This document shows, one piece after another, positions 1 through 5,142 of a stretch of DNA of 5,142 nt; position 1 is the stretch's first letter; each line of letters starts with the position of its first letter. This DNA is from Pseudomonadota bacterium (GTDB lineage Bacteria; Pseudomonadota; Alphaproteobacteria; Acetobacterales; Acetobacteraceae). Where the stretch lies: NCBI GenBank assembly GCA_021826565.1, contig JAKAZJ010000199.1, positions 1 through 5,142 on the forward strand, given 5' to 3'. Made by a program: the position numbers and the translations under genes. Under the pieces are notes generated by a model that made no database searches, was not told the origin of the DNA, and saw only the letters and a list, made by a program, of their open reading frames with translations.

Positions 1-1
1 T

Positions 2-463
2 GACGTGGCGGGAGTGTACCGGATCGGCTGCCTCGGGCGGCTGTCGTCGTTCAGCGAGACCGATGACGGGCGCTACCTGATCACATTGTCCGGCCTGCCG
101 CGGTTCGAGACCCTGGGGGAACTGGCCATGCGGCGCGGCTACCGGCGGATGCGGGTCAGCTACACCCGGTTCCTGGCCGATCTGGACCCCGACCCGGCGG
201 CGATCGGCGTGGCGCGCGAGACGTTGCTGACCGCCCTGCGCGCGTATTTCACGCATCGCGGCTTCGATGCGAACTGGGAGGCGATCGGCCGCCTGGACGA
301 TCCGACCCTGGTCACCACGCTGTCCATGGTCTGCCCGTTCGAACCGGCCGAAAAGCAGGCCCTGCTGGAAGCTGCCGATTTGCCCGCCCGGGCTGCCATC
401 CTGCACACGCTGCTGCGGATGGGCGCGGCCGCCGATCCGGCTGACGGCACCCTTCCGAGCTGA
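2..463 (+). CDS. LON peptidase substrate-binding domain protein, 5' partial
   Basis: The frame is open from base 2 and ends at TGA 461-463, giving the last 153 residues; the true start lies before the window. The visible residues 8-29 carry the pattern [20 protein letters not shown] followed by TLSGLPRF. This is the core beta-strand signature of the N-terminal substrate-recognition domain of Lon proteases. A mixed alpha-helical C-terminal part follows, with a GYRRMRVSY segment and repeated FLADLDPD and [11 protein letters not shown] stretches. The protein stops after this domain, with no AAA+ ATPase and no Ser-Lys protease domain, so it is the stand-alone LON-domain type common in proteobacteria. 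Its biochemical role is not settled; substrate or partner binding is inferred from the fold. The GTG at base 5 is internal to the domain and is not a credible start. It is followed 8 bases later by the Trm112-like gene, so the two are probably co-transcribed. Confidence 0.88.
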   Translation, partial: DVAGVYRIGCLGRLSSFSETDDGRYLITLSGLPRFETLGELAMRRGYRRMRVSYTRFLADLDPDPAAIGVARETLLTALRAYFTHRGFDANWEAIGRLDDPTLVTTLSMVCPFEPAEKQALLEAADLPARAAILHTLLRMGAAADPADGTLPS

Positions 464-471
464 GGCAAGCC

Positions 472-657
472 ATGACCGAACCTGCACCTGTCGATCCCCG
501 CCTGCTGGACATCCTGGTCTGCCCGCTGACTAAGGCACCGCTGGAATACGACCGCGCTGCTGGCGAGCTGATCAGCCGCAAGGCCGGCTTGGCATATCCG
601 ATCCGCGACGGCATCCCGATCATGCTGGTAGAAGAAGCGCGGACGCTGGATCCATGA
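472..657 (+). CDS. Trm112/YcaR-like small protein (UPF0434 type)
   Basis: This 61-aa protein has the family pattern: an N-terminal [17 protein letters not shown] (residues 11-27), then [20 protein letters not shown] (residues 32-51) ending in an EEAR tail. Its length is normal for bacterial Trm112-like (YcaR) proteins. In eukaryotes and archaea Trm112 is a zinc-ribbon scaffold that stabilises several methyltransferases; the bacterial role is less defined. Only one cysteine (C17) is present. The second cysteine of the expected CxxC is T20 and another zinc-ligand position is S35, so zinc binding is unlikely here; I recall such cysteine loss from alphaproteobacterial members. A weak GAGG Shine-Dalgarno (462-465), overlapping the stop of the preceding gene, lies 6 bases before the ATG. 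Its stop overlaps the start of the DUF971 gene by ATGA, indicating translational coupling. Confidence 0.9.
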   Translation: MTEPAPVDPRLLDILVCPLTKAPLEYDRAAGELISRKAGLAYPIRDGIPIMLVEEARTLDP

Positions 658-1007
658 GCGCCGCACCGAGCGAAATCCGCCTGGACCGCGACCGGCGTAC
701 CTTGCAGGTGCGCTTCGCGGACGGTGCCGGCTACAATCTGCCGGCCGAATATCTGCGCGTGGAAAGCCCAAGCGCCGAGGTTCAGGGCCACGGTCCGGAC
801 GACCGCAAGACCGTCCCCGGCAAGCGCGGCGTGCGCATCGCCGGTGTCGAGGCGGTCGGCAACTACGCGGTGCGGCTGGTGTTCGACGACGGCCACGATA
901 GCGGGATTTACTCGTGGGCCTTGTTGGGCGCGCTGGGGCGCGAACAGGCGGAGCGCTGGGCCCGCTATTTGGCCGAGCTGGAGGTCCGTGGCCTGGCCCG
1001 CGGCTGA
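654..1007 (+). CDS. DUF971 protein (GBBH-like N-terminal domain), function unknown
   Basis: The 117-aa product is a single DUF971 domain, the fold also found at the N-terminus of gamma-butyrobetaine hydroxylase. Diagnostic stretches are [19 protein letters not shown] (residues 29-47) and [20 protein letters not shown] (residues 69-88), followed by a helical [19 protein letters not shown] tail. The zinc-binding cysteines described in the hydroxylase N-terminal domain are absent: the protein has no cysteine. No oxygenase domain follows, so it should not be called a hydroxylase. It starts at ATG 654, overlapping the Trm112-like stop by four bases (ATGA). There is no good independent Shine-Dalgarno, which fits coupled translation. 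Linkage to LON-domain and Trm112-like genes suggests a housekeeping role, but the function is unknown. Confidence 0.87.
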   Translation: MSAAPSEIRLDRDRRTLQVRFADGAGYNLPAEYLRVESPSAEVQGHGPDDRKTVPGKRGVRIAGVEAVGNYAVRLVFDDGHDSGIYSWALLGALGREQAERWARYLAELEVRGLARG

Positions 1008-1026
1008 CCGCGCCTGCGCGACGATC

Positions 1027-1035
1027 TGCTATCAT
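1027..1035 (+). promoter_or_regulatory. Candidate extended -10 promoter element for the acyl-CoA dehydrogenase gene
   Basis: TGCTATCAT matches the extended -10 form TGnTATAAT with one mismatch. It lies 30 bases before the dehydrogenase ATG, in the only spacer (58 bases) between it and DUF971. No convincing -35 box sits at 16-18 bases; the nearest resemblance (CTGACC, 1004-1009) is 20 bases away. It may be chance in AT-containing spacer DNA. Confidence 0.3.
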
Positions 1036-1051
1036 CATCGCGGATACGCAC

Positions 1052-1057
1052 AGGAGA
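1052..1057 (+). promoter_or_regulatory. Shine-Dalgarno of the acyl-CoA dehydrogenase gene
   Basis: AGGAGA lies 8 bases before the ATG at 1066. It fixes the start, because the same reading frame stays open upstream to about 724 by overlapping DUF971 in another frame, and that upstream translation has no dehydrogenase-like sequence. Confidence 0.8.
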
Positions 1058-1065
1058 CCGCCCCG

Positions 1066-2247
1066 ATGTCAGAGATCGAAACCACGCTCGCGCTGGGCGA
1101 GGACTACCCCGAATTGCGAGACTCGGTCCGCCGCATCTGCGCGCGTTACCCCGGCAGTTATTGGCGCGATCTGGAAGACCAGTCCGCCTACCCCACCAGC
1201 TTCGTCGCCGAACTGACCGCAGCCGGGTTCCTGGCCGCGCTGATCCCCGAGGAATATGGCGGTTCCGGTCTGCCGTTGCGCGCCGCGGCGGTGATCCTGG
1301 AGGAGATCAACGCGGCCGGCTGCGTGGCGTCCCAGGGCCATGCCCAGATGTACATCATGGGGACGCTGCTGCGGCACGGCTCGGAGGACCAGAAGCGCCG
1401 CTACCTGCCCGAGATCGCGGCCGGCCGGCTGCGTTTGCAAGCGTTCGGCGTAACCGAACCCACCACCGGATCCGACACCACGCAGCTGAAGACCCGCGCT
1501 GAACGCCACGGCGATCATTATCTGATCACCGGCCAAAAAGTGTGGACGTCGCGCGCGATGCATTCCGACATGATGCTGTTGCTGGCGCGCACCACTCCCA
1601 CTGACCAGGTGCGCAGACGCACCGAGGGTTTGTCGGTATTCCTGGTCGATCTGTCGGCCAAGAACCAGGGTAAAGGGCTGGAAATCCGCGCGATCGAGGC
1701 GATGATCAACCACAACACCACCGAGGTCTTCTTCGATCGCTTCCCCGTTCCGGCCGCAAATCTCATCGGCGCGGAGGGCCAGGGCTTCCGCTACATCCTG
1801 GACGGGCTCAACGCCGAGCGCATCCTGGTGGCCACCGAGGCGCTGGGCGATGGCCGCTGGTTCCTGAACAAGGCAACCCAATACGCGAAGGACCGTGTGG
1901 TGTTCGGCCGCCCGATCGGCGCCAATCAGGGGATACAGTTCCCGCTTGCGCGCGCCTGGGCCGAACTGGAGGCGGCTGACATGGTCTGCCGTCGCGCCGC
2001 AGCGCTGTTCGATGCCGGGCGGGAGTGCGGGGCGGACGCGAATATCGCCAAGCTGCTGGCATCCGAGGCCGCGTGGAAGGCGGGCGAGGCGGCGATGCAG
2101 ACCTTCGGCGGCTTTGCGTACGCGCGCGAATACGAGATCGAACGCAAATGGCGTGAGACACGATTGTATCAGATCGCGCCGATCTCGACCAATCTGGTGC
2201 TGGCCTATGTGGGCCAGCATGTGCTTGGGCTGCCGCGGTCATATTGA
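1066..2247 (+). CDS. Acyl-CoA dehydrogenase family protein
   Basis: A 393-aa flavoprotein of the usual family length, expected to oxidise an acyl-CoA to its 2,3-enoyl-CoA using FAD, with electrons passed to electron-transfer flavoprotein in the cytoplasm. The N-terminal helical domain contains LIPEEYGGSGL. The middle beta domain has FGVTEPTTGSD (residues 127-137), a variant of the family signature, then ITGQKVWTS. The C-terminal domain has RVVFGRPIGANQ (277-288, FAD contact region) and QTFGGFAYAREYEIER (345-360, second signature with Ala for the usual Gly). The glutamate that acts as base in medium-chain enzymes aligns by eye with P372 (in LYQIAPIS). E251 in LNAERILVA aligns with the isovaleryl-CoA dehydrogenase base, so E251 is the probable catalytic residue. 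Branched or short acyl substrates are possible, but specificity cannot be read from sequence. The start is set by the Shine-Dalgarno at 1052-1057. The stop overlaps the next gene. Confidence 0.93.
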   Translation: MSEIETTLALGEDYPELRDSVRRICARYPGSYWRDLEDQSAYPTSFVAELTAAGFLAALIPEEYGGSGLPLRAAAVILEEINAAGCVASQGHAQMYIMGTLLRHGSEDQKRRYLPEIAAGRLRLQAFGVTEPTTGSDTTQLKTRAERHGDHYLITGQKVWTSRAMHSDMMLLLARTTPTDQVRRRTEGLSVFLVDLSAKNQGKGLEIRAIEAMINHNTTEVFFDRFPVPAANLIGAEGQGFRYILDGLNAERILVATEALGDGRWFLNKATQYAKDRVVFGRPIGANQGIQFPLARAWAELEAADMVCRRAAALFDAGRECGADANIAKLLASEAAWKAGEAAMQTFGGFAYAREYEIERKWRETRLYQIAPISTNLVLAYVGQHVLGLPRSY

Positions 2248-3176
2248 CCGTGACCGGCTCGTTACTGATCGCGACCGGGGCAGACGCGGTCTATTTCCCG
2301 CTGATGCAGGAGCTGCTGGCCTCGGTGCGCGCGCATGCGCCGGGGCGGGTGGGGTTCGGGGTGATCGATGGCGGGCTGACGCCCGATCAGCGCGGCTGGC
2401 TGGAGGCGGAGGGCGTGCGGCTGGCGGCCCCGCCGGCGCTCGTGGACGCGGCGCGCGCGGTGCGGGCGCGCCCGGCACTCGGGGTCAATCTCGGTAAGCT
2501 GTGGCTCGACCAGATGTTTCCCGGCTTTGACACGCTGCTGTGGCTGGACGCCGATACCTGGGTGCAGCAATGGGACGCGGTGGCGCTGCTGGTGGGCGCG
2601 GCGGAAACCGGGGCGTTGGCGGTGGTGCCGGGCGCGGGGCGGTTCTGGAAGCGGCAGATCGACGTGCGCTGGATCGCCGGCGGCGTGGGCGGCATCGGAC
2701 AGGTGCGTTCGTTCAACTACAAGAACGCCTGGCACGCCCGGCTGCCGCTTGCGGTCTGCCGGGATCTGGGCACACGAGCCTTGCTGAATGCGGGCGCCTT
2801 CGCGCTGCCTGCCGCGGCACCGCACTGGGCGCGGCTGCGGCATTGGCAGGCGCGCATTCTGCGCCACGGCAAACCGTTCACCTCCGACCAGCTGGCCATG
2901 GCGATGGTGGTGTATACCGAGGAGCTGCCTGCGGAATTTCTGCCTACCAACTGCAACTACGTCTCGCCGCGTCGGGTGGACGCGGCGCGCGGATTGTTGC
3001 TGGAGTTCTATTACCCGTACCGCCCGGTCGGCATCGTGCATCTGGCGGCGGAGAAGAAAATGCGGTTCGACCCCTCGGTGCAAGCGCCGTTGCTGGGGGT
3101 GGACGGACGGACCTATCAGGCCTGCCTGCGGCACGGGTGGTTCCAGCGCGACATCGCCGCGGCGGGGCCTGACTGA
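2244..3176 (+). CDS. GT8-like (GT-A fold) glycosyltransferase, probable
   Basis: A soluble protein of 310 aa (308 from the alternative start) with features of nucleotide-sugar-dependent GT-A transferases of the GT8 kind. The N-terminus LLIATGADAVYFPLMQELLAS resembles the strand and helix that open the sugar-nucleotide fold. LLWLDADTWV holds a DxD motif (D102/D104), normally the Mn2+/nucleotide-sugar site. LLNAGAFAL (N182-A-G) and SDQLAMAMV (S214-D215-Q216) match the NAG and DQ acceptor-side motifs. No signal peptide or membrane segment is seen. The TTG at 2244 gives a TTGA overlap with the dehydrogenase stop; GTG at 2250 is equally in frame. Neither has a Shine-Dalgarno, so reinitiation after the dehydrogenase is likely. 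Donor and acceptor are unknown. The waaA cluster downstream hints at envelope polysaccharide, but an oppositely oriented gene intervenes. It could instead be described as a hypothetical protein with a nucleotide-diphospho-sugar transferase fold. Confidence 0.72.
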   Translation: MTVTGSLLIATGADAVYFPLMQELLASVRAHAPGRVGFGVIDGGLTPDQRGWLEAEGVRLAAPPALVDAARAVRARPALGVNLGKLWLDQMFPGFDTLLWLDADTWVQQWDAVALLVGAAETGALAVVPGAGRFWKRQIDVRWIAGGVGGIGQVRSFNYKNAWHARLPLAVCRDLGTRALLNAGAFALPAAAPHWARLRHWQARILRHGKPFTSDQLAMAMVVYTEELPAEFLPTNCNYVSPRRVDAARGLLLEFYYPYRPVGIVHLAAEKKMRFDPSVQAPLLGVDGRTYQACLRHGWFQRDIAAAGPD

Positions 3177-3194
3177 TCCCGCGCGCCTGCGCCA

Positions 3195-3216
3195 ACCCGC
3201 GGGACCGCTGGCGGGT
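3195..3216. terminator. Weak stem-loop between convergent genes
   Basis: ACCCGC (3195-3200) and GCGGGT (3211-3216) form a six-base-pair stem with a 10-base loop in the 41-base gap between the two convergent stops. There is no T-run on either side, so an intrinsic bidirectional terminator is only a possibility; in GC-rich DNA such a stem can arise by chance. Confidence 0.3.
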
Positions 3217-3217
3217 G

Positions 3218-3970
3218 TTACGCCCCCAGCTGGGTCGCCAGGTCGCCGATATCGGCCGCCACCACGTCCCACGCCTGTTCGGCCGCATAGTCCCGTTTCT
3301 GATGCGGACCATACTCGCCCGGCCGGGGAAAGAACGCCGTCATCAGCCCGCATGCCCGTGCCGCCGCCAGATCCCCGTTATGCGCCGCCGCCATCATCAC
3401 CTGCCCGGGCGCCAGATCCAGCAGCCGCGCCACGCCCAGATACGTCTCGGGGTCCGGCTTGAAATGTCCGAACAGGTCCGACCCGAACACCATGTCCCAC
3501 GGCAATCCGGCGTGCTTCGCCATGTTGGTCAGCAACGACACATTCCCGTTCGACAACGGCCCGATGATGAACCGCCGCTTCAGCCGGGTCAGCCCCGGCA
3601 CGGCATCCGGCCACGGGTTCAGCCGGTGCCAGCCGCGGTTGATATGCGCCAGATCCGCCTCGGACAGACCGGAGATCCCAAACGCGGCCACCAGCTGGTC
3701 CAATGACCCGCGATGCAGATCGTCAAGCCGGGTCCAGCCCACCGTCCCTTCGCGCACGCGCTGCATCGAGGGGTGGTAGGCGGCGCGCCAGGCATCCACC
3801 AGCCCCGCCCAGTCGGCCGCGATGCCGCGCACCTGCCCGAACGCGGTCAGTTCCGCAATCAGGCTGCCGCGCCAGTCCACCACTGTCCCGAACGTGTCGA
3901 ACACGATCGCCGCCGGTGTCCCGGCGCCTGTCCCGCCGCTCATCCCGCCGCTCATCCCCCTGGCCGTCAT
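3218..3970 (-). CDS. Type II haloacid-dehalogenase-like HAD hydrolase
   Basis: A 250-aa HAD-superfamily protein of the L-2-haloacid dehalogenase type. Motif I is VFDTFGTVVDWR with nucleophile D25; motif II is LSNGN (S140, N141); motif III is HFKPDPETY with K171; motif IV is AAHNGDLAAAR with N198 and D200. W61-R62 aligns by eye with the substrate-binding arginine of L-2-haloacid dehalogenase (Arg41 in the Pseudomonas YL enzyme). The tryptophan usually before the motif IV aspartate is Gly199. Many members annotated as haloacid dehalogenase have unproven or phosphatase activity, so the substrate is open. The ATG at 3968-3970 has a strong GGGAGG Shine-Dalgarno. In-frame ATGs at codons 6 and 10 lie in a tandem repeat that adds a Gly/Ser-rich N-terminus of about 18 residues before the fold. 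It is the only minus-strand gene, convergent with the glycosyltransferase and divergent from the DUF374 gene, so it is a separate transcription unit. Confidence 0.88.
   Translation of the reverse strand: MTARGMSGGMSGGTGAGTPAAIVFDTFGTVVDWRGSLIAELTAFGQVRGIAADWAGLVDAWRAAYHPSMQRVREGTVGWTRLDDLHRGSLDQLVAAFGISGLSEADLAHINRGWHRLNPWPDAVPGLTRLKRRFIIGPLSNGNVSLLTNMAKHAGLPWDMVFGSDLFGHFKPDPETYLGVARLLDLAPGQVMMAAAHNGDLAAARACGLMTAFFPRPGEYGPHQKRDYAAEQAWDVVAADIGDLATQLGA
3931..3955. repeat. Two-copy 12-base tandem repeat in the HAD gene 5' end
   Basis: The unit TCCCGCCGCTCA occurs twice in direct tandem (3931-3942, 3943-3954), followed by TCCC, the start of a third copy. On the minus strand it encodes MSGG twice (residues 6-13), so each copy carries an in-frame ATG. 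Because the unit is 12 bases, copy number changes would keep the frame and only alter linker length and the number of possible starts. Confidence 0.85.
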
Positions 3971-4033
3971 CCGCGCCTCCCGTTATGTCGGGCGCAGTAT
4001 GCACGCGCGTCCCACCCTGACCATGCCCCGGCC
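3971..4033. promoter_or_regulatory. Divergent intergenic region
   Basis: These 63 bases separate the HAD gene (minus) from the DUF374 gene (plus), so both promoters should lie here or inside the opposite gene. I see no convincing -35/-10 pair in either direction; the closest is CATACT read on the minus strand, a partial -10 match. The only clear element is the HAD Shine-Dalgarno at 3976-3981. Confidence 0.4.
3976..3981 (-). promoter_or_regulatory. Shine-Dalgarno of the HAD hydrolase gene
   Basis: GGGAGG read on the minus strand, 5 bases before the ATG at 3970. It supports the longest start over the two in-frame ATGs inside the tandem repeat. Confidence 0.75.
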
Positions 4034-4711
4034 ATGAAACGCCTTCTGCGCGGCGAAACGGCGCAGCTATGGCTGGCTCGCGCCCTGTCGGTCTATCTGC
4101 GGTTCGTTATGCGCACGACGCGCTGGACGATGGTCGGAGCCGAAAACGTGGCGCCCTTCCTGCAAACCGGCCGCGTCATCGTCGCCTTCTGGCACGAGCG
4201 TCTGGCGGTCATGCCGGCGTTCTGGCTGTACTCGGTCCGCCATGCCCCGCCCGGCCGATTACGCATCTACCTGCTGGTCAGCCAGCACCGCGACGGCCAG
4301 CTGATTGGCGCCATCCTTCGCCCGTTCGGCATGGATACCGTCAGCGGATCCTCCACCCGCGGCGGCGTCGCCGGGCTGAAAGCGGGACTCGACCGCCTGG
4401 CCCAGGGCGCCATCGTCAGCATCGTGCCGGACGGACCGCTGGGACCCGCCTTCCAACCCGCGCCAGGGGTAGCTGCGCTCGCTGCCCTCTCCGGACTGCC
4501 TGTCCTGCCACTCGCCGCGCAAACAACCCGCCACCGCCGCGCCGGTGGCTGGGACCGTATGATCTTCCCGCTGCCGTTCGGCCGCGGCACCCTGGTTTGC
4601 GGCGCCCCGATTACCGTCACACGCGAAACCATGGCCGAGGCCTTGCCGCGCATCGCCGCTGCCCTCACCGACGCTGCAACCCGCGCCGATCGCGGCTGCG
4701 GCATCCAATGA
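4034..4711 (+). CDS. DUF374 lysophospholipid acyltransferase-like protein
   Basis: A 225-aa protein of the DUF374 branch of the lysophospholipid acyltransferase superfamily. Signature stretches are VAFWHERLAVMP (residues 50-61), LVSQHRDGQLIG (81-92), VSGSSTRGGVAGL (103-115) and IVPDGPLGP (130-138). After that comes a PGVAALAALSGLPVLPLA segment. The classical HX4D acyltransferase motif is not present as such; SxHRDG and PDGPxGP are the marks of this branch. It probably acts at the cytoplasmic face of the inner membrane on a lipid or lipid A-type acceptor. That is inferred from the family and from the adjacent waaA, and the acceptor is not established. ATG 4034 is the only plausible start: no ATG, GTG or TTG lies in frame in the 63 bases upstream. 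No clear Shine-Dalgarno precedes it. Its stop overlaps a 20-codon mini-ORF that leads into waaA. Confidence 0.87.
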   Translation: MKRLLRGETAQLWLARALSVYLRFVMRTTRWTMVGAENVAPFLQTGRVIVAFWHERLAVMPAFWLYSVRHAPPGRLRIYLLVSQHRDGQLIGAILRPFGMDTVSGSSTRGGVAGLKAGLDRLAQGAIVSIVPDGPLGPAFQPAPGVAALAALSGLPVLPLAAQTTRHRRAGGWDRMIFPLPFGRGTLVCGAPITVTRETMAEALPRIAAALTDAATRADRGCGIQ

Positions 4712-4770
4712 TGAGGTGCGGAGGGGCGCAAGGCAGGCCCGGGGGCGCACCCCCCCGCACCCCACGATGA
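4708..4770 (+). CDS. 20-codon mini-ORF bridging DUF374 and waaA (speculative)
   Basis: ATG 4708 overlaps the DUF374 stop by ATGA, and the mini-ORF's TGA (4768-4770) overlaps the waaA ATG by ATGA. The encoded peptide is Gly/Arg/Pro-rich with no recognised motif and simply reads through the GC-rich hairpin. If translated, its likely use would be to carry ribosomes from DUF374 to waaA, because waaA has no Shine-Dalgarno. The arrangement may be coincidental. Confidence 0.2.
   Translation: MMRCGGAQGRPGGAPPRTPR
4715..4761. repeat. Long imperfect GC-rich inverted repeat just before waaA
   Basis: Bases 4715-4729 pair with 4747-4761 at 13 of 15 positions (mismatches 4722/4754 and 4727/4749), leaving a 17-base loop. 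A competing inner stem joins GGGGG 4741-4745 to CCCCC 4750-4754. It ends 5 bases before the waaA ATG. No T-run follows, so it is not a standard intrinsic terminator. It could be a REP-like dispersed element or an RNA structure limiting waaA translation. Confidence 0.6.
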
Positions 4771-5142
4771 CCACGCTGCGCCGCGTCTGGTCTGGGGCCG
4801 CGACGGCGGCGGCGCCGGTGTTGTGGGTGATGTTGCGGCGGCGCGCGCGGGCGGGGAAAGAGATTTTGGCGCGCTTGGCGGAGCGGCGTGGGGTGGAGAC
4901 TGTGCCGCGGCCCGTGGGACGATTGGTATGGCTTCATGCGGCGAGCGTGGGTGAGAGCGTATCGGTCTTTCCGGTGATTGCGGCGTTGTTGGCGCGGGAG
5001 CCCGCTCTGACGGTGTTGTTGACAACCGGTACGGTGACCTCGGCCCGGCTGGTAGCGGCGCGGCTGGCCGGGGAACCGCGGGTGTTGCATCGGTTCGTGC
5101 CGTTGGATGTGCCGCGCTGGGCCGGGCGGTTTCTGGACCACT
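4767..5142 (+). CDS. waaA: 3-deoxy-D-manno-octulosonic acid (Kdo) transferase, 3' partial
   Basis: The first 125 codons are visible and the gene runs off the window. WaaA/KdtA transfers Kdo from CMP-Kdo to the lipid IVA precursor of lipid A at the inner face of the cytoplasmic membrane. The N-terminus (about residues 7-23) is hydrophobic, fitting the usual membrane anchor, followed by an Arg-rich segment and GKEILARLAERRG (30-42); E39 in ERxG probably corresponds to the catalytic glutamate known from Aquifex WaaA. LVWLHAASVGES (53-64), LLTTGTVTSARL (84-95) and FVPLDVPRWAGRFLDH (110-125) are hallmarks of the N-terminal GT30 domain. ATG 4767 gives the expected family N-terminus but has no Shine-Dalgarno, and a hairpin ends 5 bases before it. 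Leucine codons are unusual: TTG is used for 11 of the 17 visible leucines, against one clear TTG noticed in the preceding gene. The position after DUF374 suggests a lipid A cluster continuing beyond the window. Confidence 0.93.
   Translation, partial: MTTLRRVWSGAATAAAPVLWVMLRRRARAGKEILARLAERRGVETVPRPVGRLVWLHAASVGESVSVFPVIAALLAREPALTVLLTTGTVTSARLVAARLAGEPRVLHRFVPLDVPRWAGRFLDH

Noticed and set aside
160..1038. Minus-strand open frame of 292 codons across the LON/Trm112/DUF971 cluster
   Set aside because: Low-complexity Arg/Pro/Ser-rich translation spanning three well-supported plus-strand genes.
724..1065. Longer dehydrogenase N-terminus starting at 724
   Set aside because: The extension overlaps DUF971 in another frame and has no family similarity; the Shine-Dalgarno at 1052-1057 and normal family length fix the start at 1066.
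1069..2220. Minus-strand open frame of 383 codons opposite the acyl-CoA dehydrogenase gene
   Set aside because: Antisense shadow typical of high-GC codon bias; no recognisable domain, and the plus-strand dehydrogenase is unambiguous.
3196..3203. Palindrome CCCGCGGG between the convergent genes as an operator
   Set aside because: An eight-base GC palindrome is expected often by chance in such GC-rich DNA and lies downstream of both genes.
2262..3353. Minus-strand open frame of 363 codons opposite the glycosyltransferase gene
   Set aside because: Arg/Pro/His-rich translation without domain motifs; it also runs into the 3' end of the HAD gene in another frame. Shadow of the plus-strand gene.
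3713..4033. In-frame upstream extension of the DUF374 gene
   Set aside because: It lies antisense to the HAD gene, is not similar to the family, and offers no start codon in the intergenic part.
1..5142. Mobile element, defence system or CRISPR array
   Set aside because: No transposase, integrase, nuclease, phage gene, direct-repeat array or tRNA was seen; every coding region belongs to a chromosomal enzyme or housekeeping family.

Overview
The window is high-GC (mostly G or C at third codon positions) chromosomal DNA from a Gram-negative bacterium. A cysteine-poor Trm112-type protein, a DUF971 protein, a stand-alone LON substrate-binding protein, and a DUF374 acyltransferase followed by Kdo transferase (waaA) together suggest an alphaproteobacterium. 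Rhodospirillales/Acetobacteraceae would fit, but that placement is inferred from gene style and order, not from a search.

Layout. (1) 2-1007, plus strand: a tight housekeeping cluster holding the 3' part of a LON-domain protein, a 61-aa Trm112/YcaR-like protein and a 117-aa DUF971 protein. The last two share an ATGA stop/start overlap. (2) 1066-3176, plus strand: an acyl-CoA dehydrogenase with its own Shine-Dalgarno and a possible extended -10 promoter. It overlaps a GT8-like nucleotide-sugar glycosyltransferase that appears to start at TTG. (3) 3218-3970, minus strand: a type II haloacid-dehalogenase-like hydrolase, convergent with the glycosyltransferase and divergent from the next gene. 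(4) 4034-5142, plus strand: a DUF374 lysophospholipid-acyltransferase-like gene followed by the first 125 codons of waaA, which leaves the window. These two form the start of a lipid A/LPS inner-core cluster.

How the genes relate. Only region 4 is a clear functional pair (envelope lipid and LPS assembly). Region 1 looks like a translationally coupled housekeeping operon whose members have little assigned biochemistry. The dehydrogenase/glycosyltransferase pair is coupled by overlap, with no obvious metabolic link. No RNA genes, insertion sequences, CRISPR arrays, prophage genes or attachment sites were found, and no gene-free stretch exceeds 63 bases.

Most of the window is ordinary chromosomal content and I do not see a new multi-gene system. 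The points most worth a second look are the DUF374-waaA junction (a strong imperfect hairpin inside a 20-codon mini-ORF that overlaps both neighbours by ATGA, with no Shine-Dalgarno for waaA), the displaced catalytic glutamate of the dehydrogenase, the unplaced glycosyltransferase, and the TTG-rich leucine usage of waaA.
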